A stretch of DNA of 64,000 nucleotides from Desulfitobacterium hafniense DCB-2 (GCF_000021925.1 NC_011830.1:1698501-1762500), one strand, 5' to 3'. Counted from the first letter of the stretch, positions 6,932-16,009 are shown. Numbers and translations: made by a program. The notes: a model not told the origin generated them from the letters alone.

Positions 6932-9334
6932 ATGAAAAAAGTTTCAATGGGTTTATCCTTTAAAGGCCCCAAGATTACCCGGCGGATGTTCCTCAAAGGG
7001 GTAGGGGCAGTTACAGTGACGAGCTCCCTGGGCATAGCCGGTGCTTTGAGCTCCGGCTCGCCGGCATTGAAGGCCGCGGATGAGGCAACGGTCAAATACG
7101 TTCACAGCTGCTGCACTGTTAACTGTACCTCACGCTGTCATCTGAAGGGACATGTGCAAGGCGGCAAAATCGTCGCCGTCACCCCTGGGCTCTTGCCGGG
7201 GCGGGATGATTATCCCAATGCCTGTCTGCGTGGAATGAGTTATGCCCAACGCCTGCAGGACCCTAAGGAGCGTGTACTCTATCCCATGAAAAGAGTGGGA
7301 GAGCGGGGAGAAGGGAAGTTCGAACAGATTACCTGGGATGAGGCTTATGATATCATCGCTGAAAAGCTTACCGAGACCAAAGAAAACTATGGAACACAAG
7401 CGGCATCCTTTTTTACCATGTCAGGGAATCTGGCCAAGCTGGCCTGGGAATCCACCACCCGTTTAGGTGCATGTTTCGGCGGCACGACGTACATCACAGA
7501 AGGGCTGATGGGGGACCACGGCGCCAGTATGGGCATGAGGCTGGTCTTCGGTCAGGAGCGTGGCGGCCATGATACCCGGGACTATCTGAACTCCAAACTG
7601 GTGATCATCTGGGGCCGCAATCTTGCCGATACCCATACCAGCGAATTGCGTTACATCATTAAGGCCAGGGAAAACGGCGCCAAAATCATCGTTATCGATC
7701 CCCGCCAATCCAGCACTGCAGCGGTCGCCGACCAATGGGTCCCCATCCGGCCTCAGACTGATCCGGCCCTGGCTCTGGGCATGATCAACTACCTCATCTC
7801 CCACAATCTGCATGACACAGCCTGGCTTAAAGCCAATAGCTGCGCCCCTTTGCTTGTGCGCAACGACAATGGCCAATATCTGCGCCTGGGTGAGCAATAT
7901 GCTGTTTGGGACGAAAACTCCCGGACCATTGTCCCTGCGGATACCCCCAATATAAATCCTGCCCTTGCCGGGGAATATACCTCTGCCGAGGGCCTGAAAT
8001 GCCATCCCTCCTTTGTCGATTTGGTTGACGAAGCTGCCAAGTATACCATTAAAGCCACGGCTGAAATCTGCGGGCTGGAAGAAGCGGTTGTGGAGCAACT
8101 GGCCCATGAGTACGCGACCATGAAGCCGGCCGGTATCCGCATGGGTCAAGGGATGCAGCGGGTGTATCATTCTTTTTCACCCTTCCGGACAGTGGCCACT
8201 TTGGCAGCCGTAGCCGGTTATATCGGTGTTTCCGGGGGCGGAGCTTCCCATATGGGCGGAACCTCTTCCATCAACCCTATTCCCGGTGTTACCGTACCTG
8301 ATTTCAATTTTAAGGAATGGACCGATATTGGCGGCAAACCGATTACCGAGAGAAAAAGTGCCCATATCTATGATATGGCTGAAAAAGGGGAAATCAAATT
8401 CCTTTGGATTGGGGTCTCCAACTTTGTCAATCAATCTCCGGATGCCAATCGCGTGATCAATAAGGTTCTGCCGAACATTCCCTTTATCGTTCATGTGGAT
8501 CCCTTCTGGACCTGGACAGGCAAATATGCCGATCTGGTTCTGCCGGGCAAAACCCATTGGGAAGTTTGGGACATTCTAGTGCGCTCTCCCTGGGTTATGC
8601 TCGATCAGCCCGCTATCCCCACCATGGGCGAGAGCAAATCCGATTGCGAAATTGCTTCCGGTGTCGCCGAAAGACTGGGTTTCGGGCATCTCTGGAATAA
8701 AACCGATGAGGAATGGGTGCGTACTTTTATGACTTCCGAGCATCCTGCCTTCGCTTCCTTTAATTGGGATAAATTCGTGGGAGAAGGGATTTTCACCCGC
8801 TCTGACGGTATCTTTGACCCTGTCTATTCCTTCAAGGATCAAAAGTATAAGACCCCAACCGGCAAATTCGAATTTTACACGGAAAGACTCAAAGAGCTGG
8901 GTGAGCATGTTCCGACCTATAAGCCCATGCTGGAGAATCCCCGGGGAGAACTTGGCAAAAAGTTCCCCTTGGTGTGTATCAATTATCATGACCGCCTGAA
9001 TGTCCACACTCAGCACATGCTTTACCCCGCCTTGCGCATCGTGCAATCAGAGCCGGAAATTCAGATCAATCCGGTGGATGCCGCAGCCAGGGGCATCACC
9101 CATGGGGATAAGGTCAAAGTCTTCAACGATCGGGGCCATTGCGTGGTCAAAGCCTTTGTGACGGAAGGCATTGTGCCCGGAGTTACTGCCATAGCCAGCG
9201 GTTGGTCGCCGGATTACTATATTGAAGGGAATCTGCAAAACTTAACCCACTTAACCCTTAATCCGGTTGAAGAAGCCATCAGTCAGACCAATTCAGCTTT
9301 TTATGATGTTCTGGTGGAAGTGCAAAAAGTATAA
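6932..9334 (+). CDS. Tat-exported molybdopterin oxidoreductase, DmsA-like catalytic subunit
   Basis: An 800-aa member of the DMSO-reductase family. The twin-arginine signal TRRMFLKG is at residues 16-23, followed by a hydrophobic stretch to about 40. An N-terminal [4Fe-4S] motif follows (C61-x3-C65-x3-C69-x28-C98). The Mo-bis-MGD domains include LVIIWGRN and IIVIDPRQSSTAAVADQW, and the C-terminal MopB domain begins near IQINPVDAAARGITHGDKV. The region that usually provides the Mo ligand reads GDHGAS (194-199), so the ligand cannot be assigned with confidence. GGAGGATTTTA precedes the ATG. It is the first gene of an operon with a ferredoxin subunit (20 bp later) and a DmsC-type anchor. The substrate is unknown; DMSO/TMAO-type or another oxyanion is possible. 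Confidence 0.92.
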   Translation: MKKVSMGLSFKGPKITRRMFLKGVGAVTVTSSLGIAGALSSGSPALKAADEATVKYVHSCCTVNCTSRCHLKGHVQGGKIVAVTPGLLPGRDDYPNACLRGMSYAQRLQDPKERVLYPMKRVGERGEGKFEQITWDEAYDIIAEKLTETKENYGTQAASFFTMSGNLAKLAWESTTRLGACFGGTTYITEGLMGDHGASMGMRLVFGQERGGHDTRDYLNSKLVIIWGRNLADTHTSELRYIIKARENGAKIIVIDPRQSSTAAVADQWVPIRPQTDPALALGMINYLISHNLHDTAWLKANSCAPLLVRNDNGQYLRLGEQYAVWDENSRTIVPADTPNINPALAGEYTSAEGLKCHPSFVDLVDEAAKYTIKATAEICGLEEAVVEQLAHEYATMKPAGIRMGQGMQRVYHSFSPFRTVATLAAVAGYIGVSGGGASHMGGTSSINPIPGVTVPDFNFKEWTDIGGKPITERKSAHIYDMAEKGEIKFLWIGVSNFVNQSPDANRVINKVLPNIPFIVHVDPFWTWTGKYADLVLPGKTHWEVWDILVRSPWVMLDQPAIPTMGESKSDCEIASGVAERLGFGHLWNKTDEEWVRTFMTSEHPAFASFNWDKFVGEGIFTRSDGIFDPVYSFKDQKYKTPTGKFEFYTERLKELGEHVPTYKPMLENPRGELGKKFPLVCINYHDRLNVHTQHMLYPALRIVQSEPEIQINPVDAAARGITHGDKVKVFNDRGHCVVKAFVTEGIVPGVTAIASGWSPDYYIEGNLQNLTHLTLNPVEEAISQTNSAFYDVLVEVQKV

Positions 9335-9354
9335 ATTACAAAGGGGGTTGACCC

Positions 9355-9918
9355 ATGTCCAATAAACAATACGGAATGTTGATTGACACCACAAGATGCG
9401 TAGGCTGCCAAACTTGTGTCATCGGCTGTAAAATCAATCATAAAGTCCCGGGAGACGCTCATTGGAGCAGTGTGGAGATGATCGGCAGCCGGATCATGTA
9501 TCAGCCGGCCGGAAACTATCCGAATCCGGTGCTGGCCTTCCGGCCCCGGCTGTGCAATCATTGTGCAGATCCGGCCTGCGTTAAGAATTGTCCGACAGGA
9601 GCGATGCACAAGGACGATAACGGGCTGGTTTCAGTCAATCAGGATGTCTGCATCGGCTGTAAATATTGTGTCTGGACTTGTCCCTACGATGCCCCGGAAT
9701 TTGATACAGAGAAAAAAGTGATGAGCAAATGCACCTTTTGCATGGAACTCATTGCCAAGGGTGAAAAACCCTATTGTGTGGAATCCTGTCCCGGGGAGGC
9801 GCGGATCTTCGGGGTGATCAGCGATCCGGACAGTGAGATTTCCCGTCTTATCGCCGCCAAACACGCCCAGCCCTTTTTGCCCAAATTCGGAACCGGGCCG
9901 TCCGTTTATTATGTGTAG
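9355..9918 (+). CDS. DmsB-like four-cluster ferredoxin subunit
   Basis: A 187-aa electron-transfer subunit with four cysteine groups: CVGCQTCVIGCK, CNHCADPACVKNCP, CIGCKYCVWTCP and CTFCMELIAKGEKPYCVESCP. This is the pattern of DmsB/PsrB/NrfC subunits that carry four [4Fe-4S] clusters between the membrane anchor and the molybdoenzyme. It has no signal peptide and is presumably exported bound to the Tat-dependent catalytic subunit. The gene lies between the catalytic and anchor genes with short gaps and has a strong ribosome site (AAAGGGGGTTGACCC). Confidence 0.93.
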   Translation: MSNKQYGMLIDTTRCVGCQTCVIGCKINHKVPGDAHWSSVEMIGSRIMYQPAGNYPNPVLAFRPRLCNHCADPACVKNCPTGAMHKDDNGLVSVNQDVCIGCKYCVWTCPYDAPEFDTEKKVMSKCTFCMELIAKGEKPYCVESCPGEARIFGVISDPDSEISRLIAAKHAQPFLPKFGTGPSVYYV

Positions 9919-9929
9919 GAGGTGGAACT

Positions 9930-10742
9930 ATGGCAGAACTTAATTTATCCTTGGTCGTTTTCACGTTGTTGATGGGTTTATGCACAGGAACCTTCCTGTC
10001 CTATACACTCTGGCAGGCCAGCGGCATTCCCTCTGCAGAGGTCCGGAAAAAAACAGCGCGTCAGGCTATGCCTCTTCTTTTGGTTCTTGCAGGCATCGCT
10101 ATGCTGGCCTCGGCGACCCACCTGGGCAGGCCTTTCCGTTTTCTCAACGCCTTTCATAATCTGGGTTCTATGATCGCCCAGGAAGGGCTTTGGTCTCTGG
10201 TTTTCGGGATCATTCTCCTGGTTGCCGCCTTTTTGGTATACAAAGATAAAAAGATACCTACAGCGCTTTATATCATCGGCAGCGTGGTGTCCTGTGGATT
10301 GCTTCTGGTTTGTTCCTTGGTCTATGTGAGAGCCAATGGCATCCCGGCCTGGAACGGCGGCCTGACGGTGGTTTATTATTTCAGCAGTGCATTCCTGCTT
10401 GGAGCAGCGGTGATCTATACTCTTCATATGCAGTATCATGAGGAAAAAGCCGGCAAGGAAATGACCGTTGTGGCTTTAAGCGCAGTGGCGGTGCAGATTA
10501 TCGTGTCTCTAGCGTTTCTGCTGCAGCTGCGCCTTCAGACCATGGATGTGGTACTCCCCTCAACAGTGGGTTTGGATATGGTACGCTGGGGAATTGGGCT
10601 GGTGGCGCCGGCCGTTAGCGCTTATCTGGCTCTGAAGGGCAAGCTAGGCAGTAAAAATGCCGCCCGCTTCTTTTTGGGATGTGTCATCCTTGGTGAAATC
10701 TTCTCGCGTCTGATCTTCTTTATGCAGGGAGTTCATCTCTAA
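9930..10742 (+). CDS. DmsC-like membrane anchor subunit
   Basis: A 270-aa integral membrane protein with about eight hydrophobic segments. It contains the family-typical ATHLGRPFRFLNAFHNLGSM early in the chain (residues 62-81). In the DmsC family this subunit anchors the complex and oxidises menaquinol. The gene starts 11 bp after the ferredoxin gene, and AGGAGGTGG precedes its ATG. It is the last gene of the dmsABC-like operon; the next gene has its own leader. Confidence 0.9.
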   Translation: MAELNLSLVVFTLLMGLCTGTFLSYTLWQASGIPSAEVRKKTARQAMPLLLVLAGIAMLASATHLGRPFRFLNAFHNLGSMIAQEGLWSLVFGIILLVAAFLVYKDKKIPTALYIIGSVVSCGLLLVCSLVYVRANGIPAWNGGLTVVYYFSSAFLLGAAVIYTLHMQYHEEKAGKEMTVVALSAVAVQIIVSLAFLLQLRLQTMDVVLPSTVGLDMVRWGIGLVAPAVSAYLALKGKLGSKNAARFFLGCVILGEIFSRLIFFMQGVHL

Positions 10743-10849
10743 ATGAGGTGAGGGCGGGAGCAGGAGGGATGGCCTTTCTGCTTCCGCCTGCGGTCACAGC
10801 TTCAGCAAGGGCAGCCAAACTAATGGCCGTTTATGAGGAAGAAATGTAG

Positions 10850-10855
10850 TATAAT
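10850..10855 (+). promoter_or_regulatory. Likely -10 element of the Crp/Fnr-type gene
   Basis: A TATAAT hexamer preceded by GTAG lies about 87 bases before the preferred ATG of the regulator. No good -35 element is visible at the expected distance, so an activator-dependent promoter is possible. Confidence 0.4.
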
Positions 10856-10941
10856 GGGATTAAGTTGTAATGTCTGAATGGGACAAAAACAGATGGAAAG
10901 AAGGAAGAAGCAGCGAGTATACCTGGAAAGGAGTCGTTTTC

Positions 10942-11616
10942 ATGGCGAAAATTATGAAACAGTTTTTAAAAGGAAACGATTTATCGCTCAGCATCCAAGA
11001 AATATTTAAAAATGAACTTATACCCTGCACGGTAAGGCATTTGCCAAAGGGTGAAATCCTTTGGCATGACAAAGAGCCCCACCCTTACAGTTATTTTATT
11101 ATCAATGGCATCATCAAACTTCACGTGGTTACGAAAGAAGGCCGGGAAAAAGCCTTGTTTTACTATACGAACGGCTCTCTTTTAGGATTTCAGAATTTAG
11201 CTAAAGAAAAAAGGACGATTACCACGGCCACGGCCATTTTACCAACTTCACTTTACGCTTGTGAGTTCTCCCTGCTCTACACCTTTGTTATGAACAACCC
11301 TCAATATTTTGCTGCTTTCACAAGTTACATTTTTCACCATATGGCGGTGGAAGCAGAAGAAATCGTCAATATATCCTTATACAATACGGCGGAACGACTG
11401 GCTGCCCTTCTCGTTCTTCTGGCGGAAGAATTTCCTCAGAATGAGCAGGGCTATATTGAGATTCCTTTTAATAACGAGGAACTGGCGACGATGGTCGGTG
11501 CTTGCCGTAACAGCGTCTTTAATGCTTTATCCGTATTTCAAAAGCAGAAGCTGATTCATAAGGGCAGAGGAAGATTGGTTATTGCTGATTTACCCCGCTT
11601 AAAGGAGTACGTATAA
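10942..11616 (+). CDS. Crp/Fnr family transcriptional regulator (CprK-like)
   Basis: A 224-aa regulator. The cyclic-nucleotide-binding-type beta barrel spans about 20-130 (VRHLPKGEILWHDKEPHPYS, IINGIIKLHVVTKEGREKAL). A dimerisation helix follows, and then a C-terminal winged helix with NNEELATMVGACRNSVFNAL as the likely HTH. No N-terminal Fnr cysteine cluster is present, which fits the CprK/Crp subgroup of Desulfitobacterium rather than Fnr. An in-frame ATG lies further up at 10870, but GGAAAGGAG at 10924-10932 places the start at 10942. It probably regulates the neighbouring dms-like operon; the effector is unknown. Confidence 0.88.
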   Translation: MAKIMKQFLKGNDLSLSIQEIFKNELIPCTVRHLPKGEILWHDKEPHPYSYFIINGIIKLHVVTKEGREKALFYYTNGSLLGFQNLAKEKRTITTATAILPTSLYACEFSLLYTFVMNNPQYFAAFTSYIFHHMAVEAEEIVNISLYNTAERLAALLVLLAEEFPQNEQGYIEIPFNNEELATMVGACRNSVFNALSVFQKQKLIHKGRGRLVIADLPRLKEYV

Positions 11617-11633
11617 TCATTGGCAAGAAGGAA

Positions 11634-12827
11634 GTGAGCGGCATGTGTTCCGAACAACCGGCCAGGGAGTGCCGGGATTTCCTGATTCTCCTGATTTCCG
11701 CTTTTTTTATCTATACCTACAACAATATCTTTATGGTGGTAACACCGGTACTGCTGGTCAGGATGGGCGGTACGGATATGATCGTGGGCTTGCAGTCAAC
11801 CCTCTTTCTGGCTGCGGCTGTAATCCTGCGTTTCTTTTTCGGACCCCTGGCCGATGTGCGGGGCAGGCGCTTTGTCATGCTCCTGGGCAGCGCCTCTTTT
11901 TTGCTTGCCTCGGTTATGCTCTGTTATGCCGGAACAGTTTGGCAGGTTGTCCTGCTGCGCCTGCTGCAGGCAGTAGGGTTGGCTTCATATTTTCCGGCCG
12001 CTTCGGCAACGGCCGCCACTTGCGGGGGCAGTGGCCAAAAAGGTCAATATATCGGCATCTTGCGGATGGTGGCGTCATTATCTTTGATGGTTGGCCCTGT
12101 TGGTGCTCTTTATATCATTCAAAATTACAGGTATCCTTTGTTTTTTCAGGGGACGGCTTGGTTGGCTTTGTTAGGGATGCTGCCCATCTTCTTGATTTCT
12201 TTAAAGAAAGCCGGGCCTCCTCAGGAAACAAACCCAAGGGAAATGAATTTGCGGCAAAGGCTCAATTTATGGATATTTCTACAAAAGTGTCCCTTGATTA
12301 TAAGCAATACTTTTGCCGCCGCCTTGATTTACGGGATCCTGATCTCTTTTGCGGTTTTATTTCTTAAAGATGAAACCAAGATTAGCAATCCGGGTTATTT
12401 TTTTACCCTTTTCTCCCTGGGAGGAATCCTGGGCAATCTTGGTTTCGGCTGGCTTTCCGATCGTTGGGGCCGCTTGCCCATCAACAGCTGGTCCTTTTTA
12501 TTATTGGGCGGCGGGATCATTCTTTTCTCAATCATCCCGCAAGTGCCTCTTTGTTTTTATCCCGCCGGATTATTTTCCGGGGCCGGTTATTTTGGCAGCA
12601 TCGCCGTATTAATGGCCTGGATGACCGAAAAAGCTGAATTGAACGAACGCACGACCGCCCTTTCTTTGCAGCAGAACGCCTTGGACATGGGGATTGCGGC
12701 GGGCAGCGGCATGTTCGGGATGCTGCTGGCCGCAGTCGGCAACGCTGCTTGGCTCTATGGAACTTTAGGAATGGTGTGGGTTGGCTATGCTTTTATAGTT
12801 TCAAGATATAGCGGGTTTAGGGGCTAA
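11634..12827 (+). CDS. MFS transporter
   Basis: A 397-aa membrane protein with about 12 hydrophobic segments in two halves. Each half carries the MFS loop 2-3 motif: RFFFGPLADVRGRR and GFGWLSDRWGRLP. The substrate is not recognisable. It starts at GTG 11634 (AGAAGGAA upstream) or ATG 11643, 17 bp after the Crp/Fnr gene, so they are probably cotranscribed. Immediately after its stop codon, and in the same frame, begins the tail of a former sigma factor gene, which marks a recombination junction. Confidence 0.85.
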   Translation: MSGMCSEQPARECRDFLILLISAFFIYTYNNIFMVVTPVLLVRMGGTDMIVGLQSTLFLAAAVILRFFFGPLADVRGRRFVMLLGSASFLLASVMLCYAGTVWQVVLLRLLQAVGLASYFPAASATAATCGGSGQKGQYIGILRMVASLSLMVGPVGALYIIQNYRYPLFFQGTAWLALLGMLPIFLISLKKAGPPQETNPREMNLRQRLNLWIFLQKCPLIISNTFAAALIYGILISFAVLFLKDETKISNPGYFFTLFSLGGILGNLGFGWLSDRWGRLPINSWSFLLLGGGIILFSIIPQVPLCFYPAGLFSGAGYFGSIAVLMAWMTEKAELNERTTALSLQQNALDMGIAAGSGMFGMLLAAVGNAAWLYGTLGMVWVGYAFIVSRYSGFRG

Positions 12828-12947
12828 ACGCTGACGGGGGAATTCAGCTTCCGTGAGATCGGGGAGATTTTGGATAAAGATGAAACCTGGGCCCGGGTCA
12901 CGTTTTACAGGGGAAAACAAAAAATCATGAAGGGGAGAAGGGTATGA
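12828..12947 (+). pseudogene. 3' remnant of an ECF-type sigma factor gene
   Basis: The 39 codons after the MFS stop encode TLTGEFSFREIGEILDKDET followed by WARVTFYRGKQKIMKGRR. This is the C-terminal end of region 4.2 of sigma-70-family ECF factors. No start or region 2 is present. The stop TGA overlaps the ATG of the anti-sigma gene (ATGA), the normal translational coupling of such pairs. The sigma gene has therefore lost its 5' part while its partner stayed intact. Confidence 0.7.
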
Positions 12948-13552
12948 AATGCGATATTATCCGGGACCTGTTGCCCACCTATATTGAAGGCCTGGCCAGC
13001 GCAGCCAGTAACGAAGAAATCGAAAAACACCTGGCCGGCTGCGAAGAATGCCGGACCTTTCACAGCGAGATGGCAGGTGAGATCAGGGAAGAGGTCCCCA
13101 TTGCCGGAGATAAGGAAGTTGACTGCCTGAAAAAAGTGCGGATCAGTTATATCCGCAGGGCCGCTGTCGCGGTGGGGAGTGCGGTGGTATGTCTGCTTGT
13201 TCTCATTAGTCTGTTTGCCGTGGGCTTTTCCGTCTCTTCTCAGGACATGGACATGACCTATGAGGTTAAGGATAATCACCTGGAAATTCATTTTCAGCTG
13301 AAAAACGGACATGACCTGCTCGGCTCCTACACACCGGAGATAACCTATGACGAAAATCATCAGGTTATCGGTACGGGACAGCGCTACCGTCCCACATGGG
13401 TATTTCATAATCCCTTTGACGACGTCGGTTCCACGTTTACTATGGGGAGCGAGCTGCCGGGGCCGAATTCCCCGGCTGGGGTTACCCATACCGTTACGAT
13501 TGAATTTGCCGATAAAACTGTTCAGTTTATCGACGGCAGGCTGGTGGAATAA
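12944..13552 (+). CDS. Zinc-finger anti-sigma factor-like membrane protein
   Basis: A 202-aa protein. The N-terminus carries an anti-sigma zinc-binding motif, H29-x3-C33-x2-C36 (HLAGCEECRTF), with C3 nearby. A transmembrane segment lies at about residues 72-95. The extracellular C-terminal domain of about 105 residues is beta-rich and not recognised. In this family the cytoplasmic part holds a sigma factor and the outer part senses a signal. Its cognate sigma gene directly upstream is truncated, so it may be an orphan or may bind a sigma factor encoded elsewhere. Confidence 0.8.
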   Translation: MKCDIIRDLLPTYIEGLASAASNEEIEKHLAGCEECRTFHSEMAGEIREEVPIAGDKEVDCLKKVRISYIRRAAVAVGSAVVCLLVLISLFAVGFSVSSQDMDMTYEVKDNHLEIHFQLKNGHDLLGSYTPEITYDENHQVIGTGQRYRPTWVFHNPFDDVGSTFTMGSELPGPNSPAGVTHTVTIEFADKTVQFIDGRLVE

Positions 13553-13572
13553 CCATCAATCACTAAATCGGA

Positions 13573-13608
13573 GGCACTCTACGTTAAATTCCGTAGAGTG
13601 CCTTGCTT
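13573..13608 (+). terminator. Hairpin after the anti-sigma gene
   Basis: GGCACTCTACG (13573-13583) pairs with CGTAGAGTGCC (13592-13602), followed by TTGCTT. The stem is an 11-bp perfect match. A similar hairpin follows the VOC gene at 18929-18960. Confidence 0.6.
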
Positions 13609-13724
13609 ATTATGCCGTCAAGGGTGGATCAACAGATAGGACAAGGGCGAAACAATAAAGTCAGAAAATAACGACAAAAACGATTGACCAATCCGGATAG
13701 CCCAACTATAATTAAGTTGATAAT

Positions 13725-13742
13725 ACTTGTATTAATAAGTTG
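13725..13742. repeat. Left arm of an 18-bp perfect inverted repeat, candidate GntR operator
   Basis: ACTTGTATTAATAAGTTG is repeated as its exact reverse complement at 13832-13849. Each arm is itself an imperfect palindrome (ACTT...AAGT with an AT-rich centre), as expected for a dimeric regulator. It lies about 220 bp upstream of the first corrinoid gene. The HutC/GntR gene at the end of the cluster is the obvious candidate to bind here. Confidence 0.6.
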
Positions 13743-13831
13743 AAAATCTATAAATAATCTGAGTGAAATATTGCTTGAAAAAAATATACGCAGCAAACTG
13801 CCAAATCCAAAAGGCAGCTATTTTTAAACCA

Positions 13832-13849
13832 CAACTTATTAATACAAGT
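13832..13849. repeat. Right arm of the 18-bp inverted repeat, candidate GntR operator
   Basis: CAACTTATTAATACAAGT is the exact reverse complement of 13725-13742. The two copies are 107 bp apart start to start, roughly ten helical turns, which would suit DNA looping. The arm lies 112 bp upstream of the first corrinoid protein ATG. Confidence 0.6.
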
Positions 13850-13960
13850 TAATATCGGGTTGAGAGATGAGGAGGTGTTGTCTTATCTTTTTAACACGAA
13901 ATGTTTGTGTTCAGTTTGGATTTAACCGGTTGGAAAGATTGATTCAGGGAGGATGTAAAG

Positions 13961-14596
13961 ATGGATTTAAAGGCATTGACGCAGGCCTTAGGTAATCTCG
14001 ACGGAGAATCAATGGAAAAAATGCTGAATGAATTTGTTACCTCAGAGCCCGGTGAAGCCGAGGTCAATAGTGTGGTTGGAGCGTGCCAGCAGGGTATGGC
14101 TATTGTTGGTGATTTATTTGGGAAAAACGAATATTTTGTTGGCGATCTGATCTATGCCGGCGAGCTGCTGAACAACGCACTGGGCATTTTAAAACCGGTG
14201 ATTGGAGAGGCAAGCACGGAAAAAATCGGCAAAATGGTTTTAGGTACTGTTGAAGGTGACTTGCATGATATCGGCAAAAATATCTTCAGAGGCATGATGG
14301 AAGCAGCCGGTTTTGAAGTTTATGATTTGGGCATTGATATTCCCGCCGGCGTATTTGTAGAAAAAGTAAAAGAAATAAAGCCGCAGATCGTAGGGATGAG
14401 CGGTCTTTTGACCCTGACGCTCGGCGCCATGAAAGCTACGGTGGATGCCTTAACAGCCGCCGGCGTGCGTGACGGGATTAAAATCATTTTGGGAGGCAGC
14501 CCGGTAACGGAAGATGCCTGCAGGCATATTGGGGCGGATGCCTTCACGGTAAATGCCGCTGAAGGGGTAAAGATCTGCCAGGAATGGGTTAAATAA
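13961..14596 (+). CDS. Corrinoid (B12-binding) methyltransferase protein, MtaC/MtbC-type
   Basis: A 211-aa corrinoid protein that carries the methyl group between methyltransferase I and the methyl-accepting enzyme. An N-terminal helical cap (1-88) precedes the cobalamin-binding domain. That domain has the full signature D100-x-H102-x2-G105-x41-S147-x-L149-x28-GG178-179, with H102 as the lower cobalt ligand. GGGAGGATGTAAAG precedes the ATG. It is the first gene of a cluster with a UroD-type methyltransferase and a second corrinoid protein. The methyl donor (methoxylated aromatics, methanol or methylamines) cannot be decided. Confidence 0.92.
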   Translation: MDLKALTQALGNLDGESMEKMLNEFVTSEPGEAEVNSVVGACQQGMAIVGDLFGKNEYFVGDLIYAGELLNNALGILKPVIGEASTEKIGKMVLGTVEGDLHDIGKNIFRGMMEAAGFEVYDLGIDIPAGVFVEKVKEIKPQIVGMSGLLTLTLGAMKATVDALTAAGVRDGIKIILGGSPVTEDACRHIGADAFTVNAAEGVKICQEWVK

Positions 14597-14630
14597 CGAT
14601 TCCGGTACATAAAGCGTGGAGGTGTTTGGT

Positions 14631-15875
14631 GTGAATAAATCACCTGAACAATTATATGAAGAGAGACTTAAAAGAGTAAATGATGCCATTCAGCTTAAAG
14701 TCCCTGACCGGGTGCCCCTTATTCCTATTTTTCAGGCTTTCCCATTTTACCATTATGGGGTAACCCTCGAAGAGGCCATGAACGATTATGCTAAAGCAGC
14801 TGAGGCCCATGACAAGCTTTATGCGGATTTTGACCCGGATTTGGCCTGGGACAACGTTTTGCTGTATCCGGCCAAAGTTATGGAATTGCTGGACCTTAAA
14901 TGGTTCAGATGGCCTGGGCATGGGGTTAGAGCAAACAGCATGTATCAATTCCTCGAAGGGGAATACATGAAAGCCAACGAATATGAAGAGTTGATTTCCG
15001 ATCCTACCAACTTTATTATGAGCAAGTGGATCCCCAGGTCTTTCGGTGCCCTCGAAGCATTCAGCAATTTGTCTTCCATGAGGGATTCCCTTTGGCTGGG
15101 CTGGTTCTCTTCCTTTTACCCTTTCTCCCTGCCGGAAGTGCAGAAATCCTTGAATACCCTGATGCAAGCCAGTGAAGAACTGGCACGCTGGTTTGGCTCG
15201 ATCTTTGAGTATCGTCAGAAACTGAAGGAAAAAGGCTTTCCGGCCGCCTGGGGCGCTTTTGCCTTTGCCCCCTTTGATATGGTGGCGGATACCCTGCGCG
15301 GTACAGTCCCGGCTCTGATGGATATGCGCAAACATCCGGAGGAATTGTTGAGGGCCGTTGAGGCCATGGTCCCGATTGCTATCGAATCAGGCATTAATTC
15401 GGCCAAAACCATGGGCAACCCCTTTGTTTGGATCTGGCTGCATAAAGGGGTCGATGATTTCATGTCTGATGAGCAATATAAAACCTTTTACTGGCCTAGC
15501 CTGAGAAAATTGCTGATGGGGCTGATTGATGCCGGACTTACCCCAATGGTTTACGGTGAAGGCAGTATGAACACGCGCCTGGAGGTTTTAAGAGACGTAC
15601 CTAAAGGCAAAGTCTTATACCACTTTGAACATGTGGATATGTTCAGAGCCAAAGAAATACTGGGCGATGTGGCCTGCATCTCCGGCAATGTGCCTAATTC
15701 GTTACTATACTTCGGGACTCCCCAGGAGGTCAAAGATTATTGTAAGAAACTGATTGATGTTTGCGGCAAAGACGGCGGCTTCATGATGGACAGTGGGGCG
15801 CTGATTGACGAAGCAAAACCTGAAAACGTCAAAGCAATGTTCGAATTTACCAAAGAATACGGAGTTTACAGATAG
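14631..15875 (+). CDS. UroD-family methyltransferase (corrinoid-dependent MT I-type)
   Basis: A 414-aa protein of the uroporphyrinogen decarboxylase fold, which in corrinoid systems transfers methyl groups to or from a corrinoid protein. It starts MNKSPEQLYEERLKRVNDAI and shows the UroD-like segment KVPDRVPLIP near residue 22. The C-terminal half contains LYHFEHVDMFRAKEILGDV and DYCKKLIDVCG. A canonical MtbA-type H-x-C zinc motif is not seen. An in-frame GTG occurs at 14616, but the GGAGGTG at 14618-14624 is best placed for the GTG at 14631. Genomic position between two corrinoid proteins supports a role as methyltransferase of this system; vanillate-type O-demethylation is one possibility known from Desulfitobacterium. 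Confidence 0.82.
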   Translation: MNKSPEQLYEERLKRVNDAIQLKVPDRVPLIPIFQAFPFYHYGVTLEEAMNDYAKAAEAHDKLYADFDPDLAWDNVLLYPAKVMELLDLKWFRWPGHGVRANSMYQFLEGEYMKANEYEELISDPTNFIMSKWIPRSFGALEAFSNLSSMRDSLWLGWFSSFYPFSLPEVQKSLNTLMQASEELARWFGSIFEYRQKLKEKGFPAAWGAFAFAPFDMVADTLRGTVPALMDMRKHPEELLRAVEAMVPIAIESGINSAKTMGNPFVWIWLHKGVDDFMSDEQYKTFYWPSLRKLLMGLIDAGLTPMVYGEGSMNTRLEVLRDVPKGKVLYHFEHVDMFRAKEILGDVACISGNVPNSLLYFGTPQEVKDYCKKLIDVCGKDGGFMMDSGALIDEAKPENVKAMFEFTKEYGVYR

Positions 15876-15919
15876 GCGTAAAAACAGCCTGAAACAAGCA
15901 AAACTGTCACAAACAGTAT

Positions 15920-15947
15920 GGGGGGCCTTTGGCCCCTTATCTTTATT
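15920..15947 (+). terminator. Short GC-rich hairpin after the methyltransferase gene
   Basis: GGGGCC pairs with GGCCCC around a TTT loop, followed by TTATCTTTATTT. It may cause partial termination between the methyltransferase and the second corrinoid gene. Confidence 0.4.
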
Positions 15948-16009
15948 TCCCGTGCGCCTGGGTTATGCTGAGAACTTGACCATATAAATTGGGAAAGTTA
16001 TAATAAAAT

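Noticed and set aside
7463..8170. Long open frame (235 codons) on the minus strand inside the dmsA-like gene
   Set aside because: It is antisense to a clearly coding molybdoenzyme gene, has no family features and reflects codon bias of the plus-strand gene.
13725..13849. Considered as a CprK-type dehalobox (TTAAT-N4-ATTAA) or an IS end
   Set aside because: The arms lack the TTAAT-N4-ATTAA spacing, no transposase or target duplication is present, and a GntR gene in the cluster explains the sites better.
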